11,940 bases of DNA from Candidatus Coatesiibacteriota bacterium (GTDB lineage: Bacteria > RBG-13-66-14), in the NCBI GenBank assembly GCA_030631385.1, contig DAOVLG010000022.1, forward strand, positions 1-11,940, read 5' to 3'. A program made the translations under genes and the position numbers. A model generated the notes under the pieces. The model did not search any database, was not told the origin of the DNA, and saw only the letters and a program-made list of their open reading frames with translations. Shown piece by piece: positions 6,882 through 11,940 of the stretch; the stretch's first letter is position 1, and the number at the start of each line of letters is the position of its first letter.

Positions 6882-7046
6882 GTAAACGGAAGGGAGACCG
6901 GCTAGATGTTCTAAGGCGTAAACCAACCCGACCATACGGTAGCCCGCGCGAATGAGCACAATGCGCGTGGTGGGTTTGCGCCGATTTTTCAGAAAAATCA
7001 ACCTAACTTTACCGGGACGGTCGGATATATCCGGCCGTCCCTTTTT
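6882..7046 (+). promoter_or_regulatory. Structured leader RNA (candidate attenuator or riboswitch) of the ABC-F gene
   Basis: About 165 nt between the promoter and a perfect intrinsic terminator that ends 12 bases before the ABC-F start codon. Structures visible: a ten-pair stem GGCGTAAACC/GGTTTGCGCC (6915-6924 with 6973-6982, one G-T pair) with a smaller CGCGC/GCGCG hairpin inside; a perfect seven-pair hairpin GATTTTT/AAAAATC (6983-6989 with 6993-6999, loop CAG); then the terminator at 7014. CCGACC (6928-6933) can pair with GGTCGG (7019-7024) in the terminator's left arm, a possible antiterminator. Two reading frames lie within: ATG-TTC-TAA at 6906 behind AGGGAG, and a 39-codon frame at 6952. 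No known riboswitch, T-box, 6S or 4.5S RNA consensus was recognised. A free small RNA ending at the terminator is the main alternative. Confidence 0.6.
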
Positions 7047-7071
7047 CCTTGGAACGAGATGTTACAGTTAA
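6952..7071 (+). CDS. Possible leader peptide overlapping the ABC-F start
   Basis: 39 codons, product beginning MSTMRVVGLRRFFRKI, running through the terminator and stopping 13 bases inside the ABC-F gene in another frame. Basic N-terminal half. If translated, ribosomes would cross the terminator and end beside the ABC-F start, giving both antitermination and coupling. Against it: no Shine-Dalgarno before the ATG, which sits in the loop of a stem, and a frame of this length can arise by chance in GC-rich DNA. Confidence 0.2.
   Translation: MSTMRVVGLRRFFRKINLTLPGRSDISGRPFFLGTRCYS
7014..7046 (+). terminator. Strong intrinsic terminator just upstream of the ABC-F gene
   Basis: Twelve consecutive pairs (7014-7025 with 7030-7041, one G-T pair), loop TATA, then five T residues (7042-7046). 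The ABC-F ATG is at 7059. Confidence 0.93.
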
Positions 7072-8690
7072 AGAACATCAAAAAATCCTTCGGGCCCCAC
7101 GAGGTCCTGTGCGGCCTGGACCTCTCCGTCGGCCGCACCGATCACCTCGGGCTGATCGGGATCAACGGCAGCGGTAAATCAACCCTGTTGAAGATAATGG
7201 CCGATCAACTGACCCCGGACTCCGGCGATATGGCCCGGGCGGGCGATGTGGCCGTCGCCTACCTGGAACAAGGGGCGGCCGAGGAATACTGGCGCAATCC
7301 CCTCACCGATCCGGTGGAGCACGGGCGCTCGCTTCTGGTCCGTGGTCTGGACCGACTGGAACGGGGCCTCGGCGAACTGTGGGAACGCAGTCTGACCGGT
7401 GATCCTCGAGCGATGGACGCCCTTCTAGCCCGGCGGGGCTACGAGAAGGTCGAGGGTATCCATCGTCTGGCCGAGCGGCTCGGGCTGGGACCGGATCGGC
7501 TGGAGGATCCGGCGCTGACCCTCTCCGGCGGTGAGTTGGCGAGATTCGATCTGGCGCTCCTGCTCGCCGCGGAGCCGGACCTGCTGCTCCTCGACGAGCC
7601 GACCAACTTCCTCGACCCCGAGGGTCTGGCCGAGGCCGAGAAGCTGCTGGCAAGATACCCCAAGGCCTTCATCACGGTCAGCCACGACCGCGATTTCCTC
7701 GACGCCGTGGCCGGTGGGATACTGGAGCTGGAAGATGGTCTGCTGCGGCGCTACCACGGCGGATACACCGATTACCGTCGCAGACGCGACTCCGAGATCG
7801 CCGCCGCCTGGGAGGATTTTCACCAGGCGAAAAAGGAGAGAAAGAAGCTGCTGGCGGGCCTGAACCGACGGCTGGGACTCCTGCATCGGATGGAGGGGGG
7901 CGGCTTCACCGGCACGGCCCACATCAACCGCAGCGGCTCGGACACCTTCAGCCGACGGGCGGCCAAGGTGGCCCGAACCGCTCGGGTGGTCAAGCGCCGC
8001 ATAGGAAAAATCGAGGCCGAGCGGTTGATCCAGCCCAAGACGTACGGTCTGAGGATCAGACCGCCGCTGAACGAACCTGCGCGCGCCGGCGAGGTGGTTG
8101 CCCGGGCCAAGGGTCTGTGCTTCTCCTACCCCGGCGGAGCCGAACTCTTCAACGGACTCGATTTTACGCTCTACCGCGGCGAGCGGGTCCGGTTGACCGG
8201 GCTCAACGGCTCGGGCAAGAGTACGCTCTTAAAGCTCCTTTTGGGGAGGCTCGAGCCCGATTCCGGCATCGCCGAGCTGGGTTACCACGTTACCCCCTTC
8301 CACGCCGACCAGCTCGCCCTGGGGCTGCCTTCCGAGGGGACGGTCTTCGACGCGTTGCGCGGTAGCACCGAGCTGACCCGCAACGAGATCCGCTACCTGC
8401 TGGCCCGGCTCCTGTTTCGCCGGGAGGAGGTGGATAAACCCGTGGTCTCCCTCTCCGGCGGGGAACGCGCCAGATTGTTCCTGGCGATAATCTCGGTCAC
8501 CAGCGCCAACCTCCTGATCCTGGACGAGCCGACGGCCCACCTGGACCTCAAATCCATCGAGGCCCTGGAGGAAACGCTGGCGGATTACGCCGGGTCGGTG
8601 CTCCTCGTCTCCCACGACCGGGCCTTCGGCCGCTCCGTGGCACAGCGATGTTTCGAGCTGACGCGACCAATTTCTCCCCCGAAATCTTGA
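7059..8690 (+). CDS. ABC-F family ATPase (ribosome-acting, two nucleotide-binding domains)
   Basis: 543 residues, soluble, no membrane helices. Two ABC domains. The first has Walker A GINGSGKST (34-42), signature LSGGE (155-159), Walker B LLLLDEPTNFLD (175-186, catalytic Glu180) and switch His209. The second has GLNGSGKST (381-389), LSGGE (465-469), LLILDEPTAHLD (485-496, Glu490) and His519. The basic, helical linker at about 240-345 is the region that in ABC-F proteins enters the ribosomal E site. The family includes translation factors (EttA, Uup, YbiT types) and antibiotic-resistance ribosome protectors (Vga, Msr, VmlR types). Sequence alone does not tell me which. The overall identity is modest to the housekeeping types I know, and the attenuator-like leader resembles the arrangement known for inducible resistance members. 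Ribosome site is weak (GGA at 7051). The promoter of the next gene overlaps its stop codon. Family assignment is certain; role is not. Confidence 0.95.
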   Translation: MLQLKNIKKSFGPHEVLCGLDLSVGRTDHLGLIGINGSGKSTLLKIMADQLTPDSGDMARAGDVAVAYLEQGAAEEYWRNPLTDPVEHGRSLLVRGLDRLERGLGELWERSLTGDPRAMDALLARRGYEKVEGIHRLAERLGLGPDRLEDPALTLSGGELARFDLALLLAAEPDLLLLDEPTNFLDPEGLAEAEKLLARYPKAFITVSHDRDFLDAVAGGILELEDGLLRRYHGGYTDYRRRRDSEIAAAWEDFHQAKKERKKLLAGLNRRLGLLHRMEGGGFTGTAHINRSGSDTFSRRAAKVARTARVVKRRIGKIEAERLIQPKTYGLRIRPPLNEPARAGEVVARAKGLCFSYPGGAELFNGLDFTLYRGERVRLTGLNGSGKSTLLKLLLGRLEPDSGIAELGYHVTPFHADQLALGLPSEGTVFDALRGSTELTRNEIRYLLARLLFRREEVDKPVVSLSGGERARLFLAIISVTSANLLILDEPTAHLDLKSIEALEETLADYAGSVLLVSHDRAFGRSVAQRCFELTRPISPPKS

Positions 8691-8715
8691 AATCGAAGCG
8701 AAAAGCTGCTATTAT
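8687..8715 (+). promoter_or_regulatory. Strong promoter of the two-domain secreted protein
   Basis: TTGAAA (8687-8692), exactly 17 bases, TATTAT (8710-8715). The -35 box overlaps the ABC-F stop codon. The leader of about 60 nt contains a small TCCCC/GGGGA hairpin and the ribosome site AAAGGA (8772-8777) six bases before ATG 8784. Confidence 0.75.
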
Positions 8716-8783
8716 TATGCAATTCGACTCACAACGAAGTTACTAATCCCCGTTCAAGATGGGGACTATAGAAAGGACCTCCC

Positions 8784-9722
8784 ATGAAACGCCTCTTCAT
8801 TCTGTTTTTGGCCCTGGGTCTGGTTTCCGGCGCTTTCGCCATCACCGCGCAGATAGACGCCTCCGGGAACATGATCAAGGTCGAACAGCGCTCCACCATG
8901 GAGCTCGAGGGCGGAAAGTCCGTCACCACCATCTTCGTCGAGTGGGGTAACATCAACGAGCTGTCCGGTGTCGGCTTCCACGCCTTCGACGGTTTCGTGG
9001 ACCCCGAGCACGGCGATATCGCCGTCACCGATGTGCGCATGTTCGACTCGGGCGGCACCTACCGCCGCGGCACCGACGACGAGATCACCCACGAGGGACC
9101 GGACTACGTGCTGTGGCGGGCCAGCACCCTGGGCCGCACCGACGGCCTGACCGTCCGCATCGTCACCAGCCGCACCACCACAATCCACGTCAAGGTCGGC
9201 GAGTGGTACGGCGAGTTCACCCTCAAGGCCGGGAGGGTCATCTCCGACTCCCTCCGCAGCACCACCAGTGTGTGGAGCCCCGGCACCTCCGCCGCCGTCG
9301 CCACCACCGTGTCGTCGGGCTCCAACCGCGCCAACGCCTGGACCGACGGCATGATAATCAAGGTCCGCTGGGGCAACCTGGACGGCTACGACACCACCCC
9401 CTTCGAGAGCTTCGACGGCCGCGCGACCATCACCGCGGGCAACGCCACCATCAAGGTTACCAACTGGTTCGACTGGGAGAAGGGCGGCCAGTACGCCCAG
9501 GGCAAGGACGACTCGGTTACCAAGAACGGCCCCAAACAGATCAAGTGGCGCGCCTCGGTGAAGGGCGGAGACTCCGACGGCGTGGACATCAGGGTCACCC
9601 CCGGCTCCTCCGGCACGGTCAAGATCAAGGTCGTCGTCGGCGACTGGAGCAAGACCTTCACCTTCAAGACGTCCACCAGCTCAGGCGGTGGCAGAGGCGG
9701 CGTCTGGGGACCGATCCCCTAA
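8784..9722 (+). CDS. Secreted protein with two tandem copies of an unrecognised beta-rich domain
   Basis: 312 residues. Signal peptide about 1-19 (MKRLFILFLALGLVSGAFA). Two related units follow, about 48-148 and 190-295. Shared positions in order: WGN (54, 196), F-x-A/S-FDG (66-70, 208-212), a beta stretch with VTD/VTN (81-83, 225-227), GG-x-Y-x-x-G-x-DD, GP then WRAS (111-114, 255-258), TDG/SDG, a VR-like strand, and KVGEWYGEFTLK versus VVGDWSKTFTFK. A Ser/Thr/Gly-rich linker (about 155-188) joins them, and a glycine-rich tail closes the protein. I know no named family with this pattern. Codon choice is strongly biased to C-ending codons, and the promoter and terminator are both strong, so high expression is likely. 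An abundant exported or envelope protein is the best inference. No sorting domain and no lipobox are seen. Confidence 0.88.
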   Translation: MKRLFILFLALGLVSGAFAITAQIDASGNMIKVEQRSTMELEGGKSVTTIFVEWGNINELSGVGFHAFDGFVDPEHGDIAVTDVRMFDSGGTYRRGTDDEITHEGPDYVLWRASTLGRTDGLTVRIVTSRTTTIHVKVGEWYGEFTLKAGRVISDSLRSTTSVWSPGTSAAVATTVSSGSNRANAWTDGMIIKVRWGNLDGYDTTPFESFDGRATITAGNATIKVTNWFDWEKGGQYAQGKDDSVTKNGPKQIKWRASVKGGDSDGVDIRVTPGSSGTVKIKVVVGDWSKTFTFKTSTSSGGGRGGVWGPIP

Positions 9723-9737
9723 GACCCTAAACCACCA

Positions 9738-9767
9738 AAAAAAGGGACCCCCTCGGGCCCCTTTTTT
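9738..9767 (+). terminator. Intrinsic terminator after the two-domain secreted protein
   Basis: AAAAAAGGG (9738-9746) pairs with CCCTTTTTT (9759-9767); one mismatch, then CCC/GGG (9748-9750 with 9755-9757) around loop CCTC. Because the stem is A-rich on the left and T-rich on the right it could work in both directions. Confidence 0.88.
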
Positions 9768-9823
9768 ACAAGGCATTACCGTTAGTAAATAGACCAACAA
9801 GAAGGTGTATCTTCCTTATAAAT

Positions 9824-9898
9824 ATGGCAGATAGGAAAAAGCGCTTGTTCACCTTAACGCTAAAAGAAAGCGGCGCCTCGGACGACGAACACAGTTAA
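9824..9898 (+). CDS. Possible small ORF, 24 codons
   Basis: ATG 9824 to TAA; product begins MADRKKRLFTLTLKESG and ends with an acidic tail. It lies in an AT-rich part of an otherwise gene-free stretch (9768-10072), just after TTATAAAT. No proper ribosome site: AGAAGG is about 18 bases upstream. It may be a chance ORF or the remains of a gene start. Confidence 0.2.
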   Translation: MADRKKRLFTLTLKESGASDDEHS

Positions 9899-9925
9899 AT
9901 CAGGGGTATGAGTCTTTAGTTTTTC

Positions 9926-10005
9926 GTAGGGCGGGGTTTCCCAACCCCGCCGCCGCTTTTGAGATTATTATACCTTTTTCGGCGGGGATTGGATCCCCGC
10001 CCTAC
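9926..10005. repeat. Double-hairpin GTAGGGC repeat between convergent genes
   Basis: Two nine-pair hairpins face each other: GGCGGGGTT/AACCCCGCC (9930-9938 with 9943-9951) and GGCGGGGAT/ATCCCCGCC (9981-9989 with 9993-10001). The outer ends GTAGGGCGGGG (9926-9936) and CCCCGCCCTAC (9995-10005) are perfect inverted copies, so the element can also fold as one 80-base structure. It sits between the convergent genes ending at 9722 and 10073 and may act as a two-way transcription stop. The flanking stretches 9899-9925 and 10006-10072 show nothing else. Confidence 0.85.
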
Positions 10006-10072
10006 CTCTTTCTCAGTGGAGTTTCAGTTGGTCCAGATAAAGGTTGTGATCCCATTTAAAATAAACTGGCGT

Positions 10073-10558
10073 TCAGCCGTTGGCGCCGCCCTCCTGCAGC
10101 CCGCGCAGACGGCCGATCATGGCTCGGACCTGAACCGCCTCCACCGCCCCGGGCCGGAGACGGAGGTAGGTCTCCAGGCACTCGATCCCCCGGGGGTAGT
10201 TCGTGGTGGCCGTGGCGTAGACCATCCCCAGGAGGTAATGGGTGTCGGCGTCCTCGGGGCTCATCCCCAGTTCGTGCTCGAAGACCGTGATCGCAGAATC
10301 AAAAAGGCCGATCTCCGAGTACGCCAGCCCCAGGTTGTGGTAGGCCAGGTGAAGGTCCTTCTTGACCGCCAGGACCCGGATCAGGTCCTTGAGGACCTGA
10401 TCGTACCAGGGCTCCTCGGCCAGCGGCTCCACGTTGAAGCCCCGCCCGCACCACGCGCAGCGCACCCGGGGCTGGGGACGGGTCGGGTAGCTTAACCGGT
10501 TGCAGTAGGGGCAGCGCAGTACCTGGTCCCCGCTCTTCCTGGTCGGGCCGTCGCTCAT
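10073..10558 (-). CDS. Zinc-ribbon plus TPR protein of unknown function
   Basis: 161 residues, no signal peptide or membrane helix, so cytoplasmic. Residues 16-37 form a four-cysteine zinc ribbon (CPYC at 16-19, CAWC at 34-37). Two TPR repeats follow: about 69-102 (AYHNLGLAYSEIGLFDSAI) and about 103-138 (ADTHYLLGMVYATA, then GIECLETYLRLRP). TPRs bind protein partners and the zinc ribbon may stabilise or bind nucleic acid or protein; no specific role can be given. ATG 10558 has AAAGGA upstream at a normal distance. The gene is divergent from the acetyltransferase and convergent with the gene ending at 9722, so it is probably transcribed alone. Confidence 0.87.
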   Translation of the reverse strand: MSDGPTRKSGDQVLRCPYCNRLSYPTRPQPRVRCAWCGRGFNVEPLAEEPWYDQVLKDLIRVLAVKKDLHLAYHNLGLAYSEIGLFDSAITVFEHELGMSPEDADTHYLLGMVYATATTNYPRGIECLETYLRLRPGAVEAVQVRAMIGRLRGLQEGGANG

Positions 10559-10590
10559 CGGAGTCCTTTATCTAAGCTCGCGTGTGAGCT

Positions 10591-10596
10591 ATTATA
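10591..10596 (-). promoter_or_regulatory. Perfect -10 box for the zinc-ribbon/TPR gene
   Basis: TATAAT on the minus strand, 32 bases before the start codon, within GCTATAATAGC. No good -35 box lies 16-18 bases upstream (TGGCGG at best), so it may need an activator or be weak. Confidence 0.5.
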
Positions 10597-10642
10597 GCGG
10601 AGCAAGACGGTTACCGCCAGAACCTCTACGCGGGGAGGCCCC

Positions 10643-11503
10643 GTGGAGTTCCGACCCGCAAAAGCGGAGGACGCCGGCCGCATCCGCGAGCTCAGCCGGG
10701 GCATCTGGGAGGGCCACGACTACCTGGGTGAGGCCATCGAGGGCTGGATCGCCGAGGGCGGCGTTTACGTCGGAATAATAGACGGGCGGATCGTCGGTCT
10801 CTCGCGGATCAGGCGCCTGGCCGACGATGACTGGTGGCTCGAGGGTCTGCGCGTTGACCCGGCACAACAGGGGCGCGGCTACGGGAGGCTCTTACACCGG
10901 GCCACCCTGGCCGAACTGCGGCGGATCGCCCGCGGAACCGTCCGCTTCTGCACCGCTGATACCAACCGCTCGGTGCCCCTGGCCAAGAGGGACGGCTTTC
11001 GGGAGATCCTGCGCCTTCCCTTCCTCTATCGTAAGTACGGCCGAGAGGAACATCCGCCCCTCGCCGAGGTCCTCGCCCGGTACAACGTCAGAGAGGCCGA
11101 CGTCAACGAGTCCGGTCTGGTGGATTTCCTCCTGGAGGGCTGCCGGGAGAGCTACGCCGGACTTCTGCCCCTGGGCTGGCACCACCGGGTGACCACCCGC
11201 GAGACGCTTTTGAGGGAGCTGGCCGACGCCCGCATCCTGGTCCTGGGTAAGCCGGGGAGCATCACCGCCGCCCTGGTCGCCACCCGGTCCGGGGAGGGAC
11301 CGGACCTGAGCATCGTCCTGGGACCCCCCGAGGCGGTCGAGCGACGGATCCTTCCCTGTCTGGGGAGCCTGGCGGTCGAGAGCGGTTGGACGAACGTGGG
11401 CGGCGCCGTTCCGCCCGAATACTCCGACGGGCTCCTGGCGGAGGGCTTCAAGATCCCCGACGGATTCAAGAACCAGCTCGTGTTCGAGATGAAGATCAAA
11501 TGA
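10643..11503 (+). CDS. GNAT-family N-acetyltransferase, two-part
   Basis: 286 residues from GTG 10643, chosen because GGGGAGG (10632-10638) lies four bases upstream and the N-terminus then opens with the usual GNAT strand (MEFRPAKAEDAGRIREL). The acetyl-CoA motif A is clear: LEGLRVDPAQQGRGYGRLL (67-84), with the Q-x-x-G-x-G core at 75-81. The N-terminal catalytic domain ends near residue 130 (FLYRKY). Residues about 140-286 form a second region with a strand-helix pattern that may be a degenerate GNAT half without a visible CoA loop. Such enzymes move an acetyl group from acetyl-CoA to an amine; the substrate cannot be read from sequence. No promoter is obvious; the start is 84 bases from the divergent gene. 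A short ORF start follows after nine bases. Confidence 0.88.
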   Translation: MEFRPAKAEDAGRIRELSRGIWEGHDYLGEAIEGWIAEGGVYVGIIDGRIVGLSRIRRLADDDWWLEGLRVDPAQQGRGYGRLLHRATLAELRRIARGTVRFCTADTNRSVPLAKRDGFREILRLPFLYRKYGREEHPPLAEVLARYNVREADVNESGLVDFLLEGCRESYAGLLPLGWHHRVTTRETLLRELADARILVLGKPGSITAALVATRSGEGPDLSIVLGPPEAVERRILPCLGSLAVESGWTNVGGAVPPEYSDGLLAEGFKIPDGFKNQLVFEMKIK

Positions 11504-11512
11504 GGTGAACAG

Positions 11513-11572
11513 GTGCGTGCAATCTTCGTCAACCCCTTGTTTATCATGTACACGCACGCATCCAAAACGTAG
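11513..11572 (+). pseudogene. Truncated gene start (19 codons) cut by a hairpin repeat
   Basis: GTG 11513, nine bases after the acetyltransferase stop, with GAGG seven bases upstream. It encodes 19 residues starting MRAIFVNPLFIMYTH. The stop TAG (11570-11572) is supplied by the GTAGGGGC repeat that begins there. The opening resembles the first strand of B12-binding radical SAM proteins (MRxLFVNPPF type), so this may be the remnant of a second operon gene. A chance ORF is also possible. Confidence 0.35.
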
Positions 11573-11601
11573 GGGCGGGGCGTAGAAGCCCCGCGCTACG
11601 T
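11567..11601. repeat. GTAGGGGC hairpin repeat between convergent genes
   Basis: ACGTAG/CTACGT (11567-11572 with 11596-11601) and GCGGGGC/GCCCCGC (11575-11581 with 11588-11594) form one interrupted hairpin with loop GTAGAA. It ends seven bases before the stop of the convergent minus-strand gene and may end transcription from either side. Confidence 0.8.
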
Positions 11602-11607
11602 TATTCG

Positions 11608-11940
11608 TCACCTTGTGATAACCAACCGGCGGGAGACCGACCCCTCATCCGTGCTCAACCGGGCGGTGTAGACGCCGGAAGCGTATTCGGAGACTTCGAG
11701 GGTTATCTCTCCCGAGTCGGTGAGGGGAAATGAATCAATCCGGCGGCCGGAGAGGTCGTAAACCTCGATGACTGCGCCCGAACAACCGTTCGGCAGGTCG
11801 TAGGTCAGGGTGATCTCGTCTCGCGCCGGGGAGGGGTAGGGCTCACCGAGCGCAAGTTGAGGTGTCTGATCAGGTATCGAAACCGGCTCCGTCGGGCCGA
11901 AGCGGCTCACCAAGCCGTCGTTATCAATCACCTCCAACCA
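11608..11940 (-). CDS. C-terminal end of an exported protein with type IX secretion-like sorting domain (N-terminus outside window)
   Basis: 110 residues visible; the frame stays open to the window edge (WLEVIDNDG at the edge), so the TTG at 11937 is not taken as the start. The visible N-terminal part, with DNDGLVSRFGP, looks like the last strand of a fibronectin- or Ig-like domain. The last 80 residues have the layout of a T9SS type A (Por) sorting domain: YPSPARDEITLTYDLP, then AVIEVYDLSGRRI, then EYASGVYTARLS, ending VSRRLVITR. In T9SS bacteria this domain directs export across the outer membrane and is removed on sorting. In other candidate phyla similar tails occur without a proven system. 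The size and function of the full protein are not visible. Confidence 0.88.
   Translation of the reverse strand, partial: WLEVIDNDGLVSRFGPTEPVSIPDQTPQLALGEPYPSPARDEITLTYDLPNGCSGAVIEVYDLSGRRIDSFPLTDSGEITLEVSEYASGVYTARLSTDEGSVSRRLVITR

Noticed and set aside
6882..7046. 6S RNA or 4.5S SRP RNA
   Set aside because: The transcript size fits 6S RNA and CGGAAGG recalls the SRP core, but the SRP tetraloop context and the 6S closing stem with central bubble are not present, and the terminator abuts a start codon.
9113..9730. Plus-strand ORF of 205 codons rich in Arg, His and Gln
   Set aside because: Out-of-frame shadow of the two-domain secreted protein; its low-complexity composition comes from C-ending codons in the real frame.
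11513..11557. Inverted repeat GTGCGTG/CACGCAC as a regulatory hairpin or terminator
   Set aside because: Seven pairs with a loop of more than 30 bases and no T tract; it lies inside the truncated ORF and is better seen as chance.

Overview
The window looks like chromosome from an uncultured, GC-rich (about 60% by eye), diderm bacterium. Four clues point that way. The truncated gene at the right edge ends in a type IX secretion-like C-terminal sorting domain. There are three separate genes for signal-peptide-bearing proteins of no recognised family. Intergenic gaps are full of short hairpin repeats. The tRNA-uridine methylase is the folate-dependent TrmFO type. An FCB-group or neighbouring candidate phylum fits, but nothing here fixes the taxonomy. 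I see no phage, transposase, plasmid or CRISPR genes.

Layout. 1-2541 (minus strand): a membrane-anchored SpoIIE/RsbU-type PP2C phosphatase, followed after 26 nt by trmFO, which runs off the left edge. 2723-3742 (+): a secreted protein of unknown function, divergent from the phosphatase. 3804-3879: tRNA-Phe(GAA) behind its own promoter. 3985-5160 (+): a membrane-anchored protein with a DUF4352-like C-terminal domain and a strong terminator. 5161-5598: repeat-filled gap holding two 44-bp direct repeats around a large fold-back, then a promoter. 5599-6681 (+): a secreted, cysteine-rich, adhesin-like beta-sandwich protein. 6682-7058: two repeat elements, then a promoter, a structured leader of about 165 nt and a very strong intrinsic terminator ending 12 nt before the next start codon. 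7059-8690 (+): an ABC-F ATPase. 8784-9722 (+): a secreted protein made of two diverged copies of a domain of about 105 residues, with a near-consensus promoter and a terminator. 9723-10072: terminator, a possible 24-codon ORF, and a double-hairpin repeat. 10073-10558 (minus): zinc-ribbon plus TPR protein. 10643-11503 (+): GNAT acetyltransferase, followed by a 19-codon ORF start that ends exactly inside a hairpin repeat. 11608-11940 (minus): C-terminal end of a sorted surface protein.

Functional reading. The genes do not form one pathway. They mix translation-related functions (TrmFO, tRNA-Phe, ABC-F), one signalling phosphatase and several envelope or secreted proteins, mostly as single-gene units with their own promoters and terminators. 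The most notable element is the leader upstream of the ABC-F gene. No room is left for a promoter between the terminator and the gene, so ABC-F expression should depend on readthrough or antitermination. The second is a family of about six hairpin repeats whose stem sequences differ while pairing is kept.
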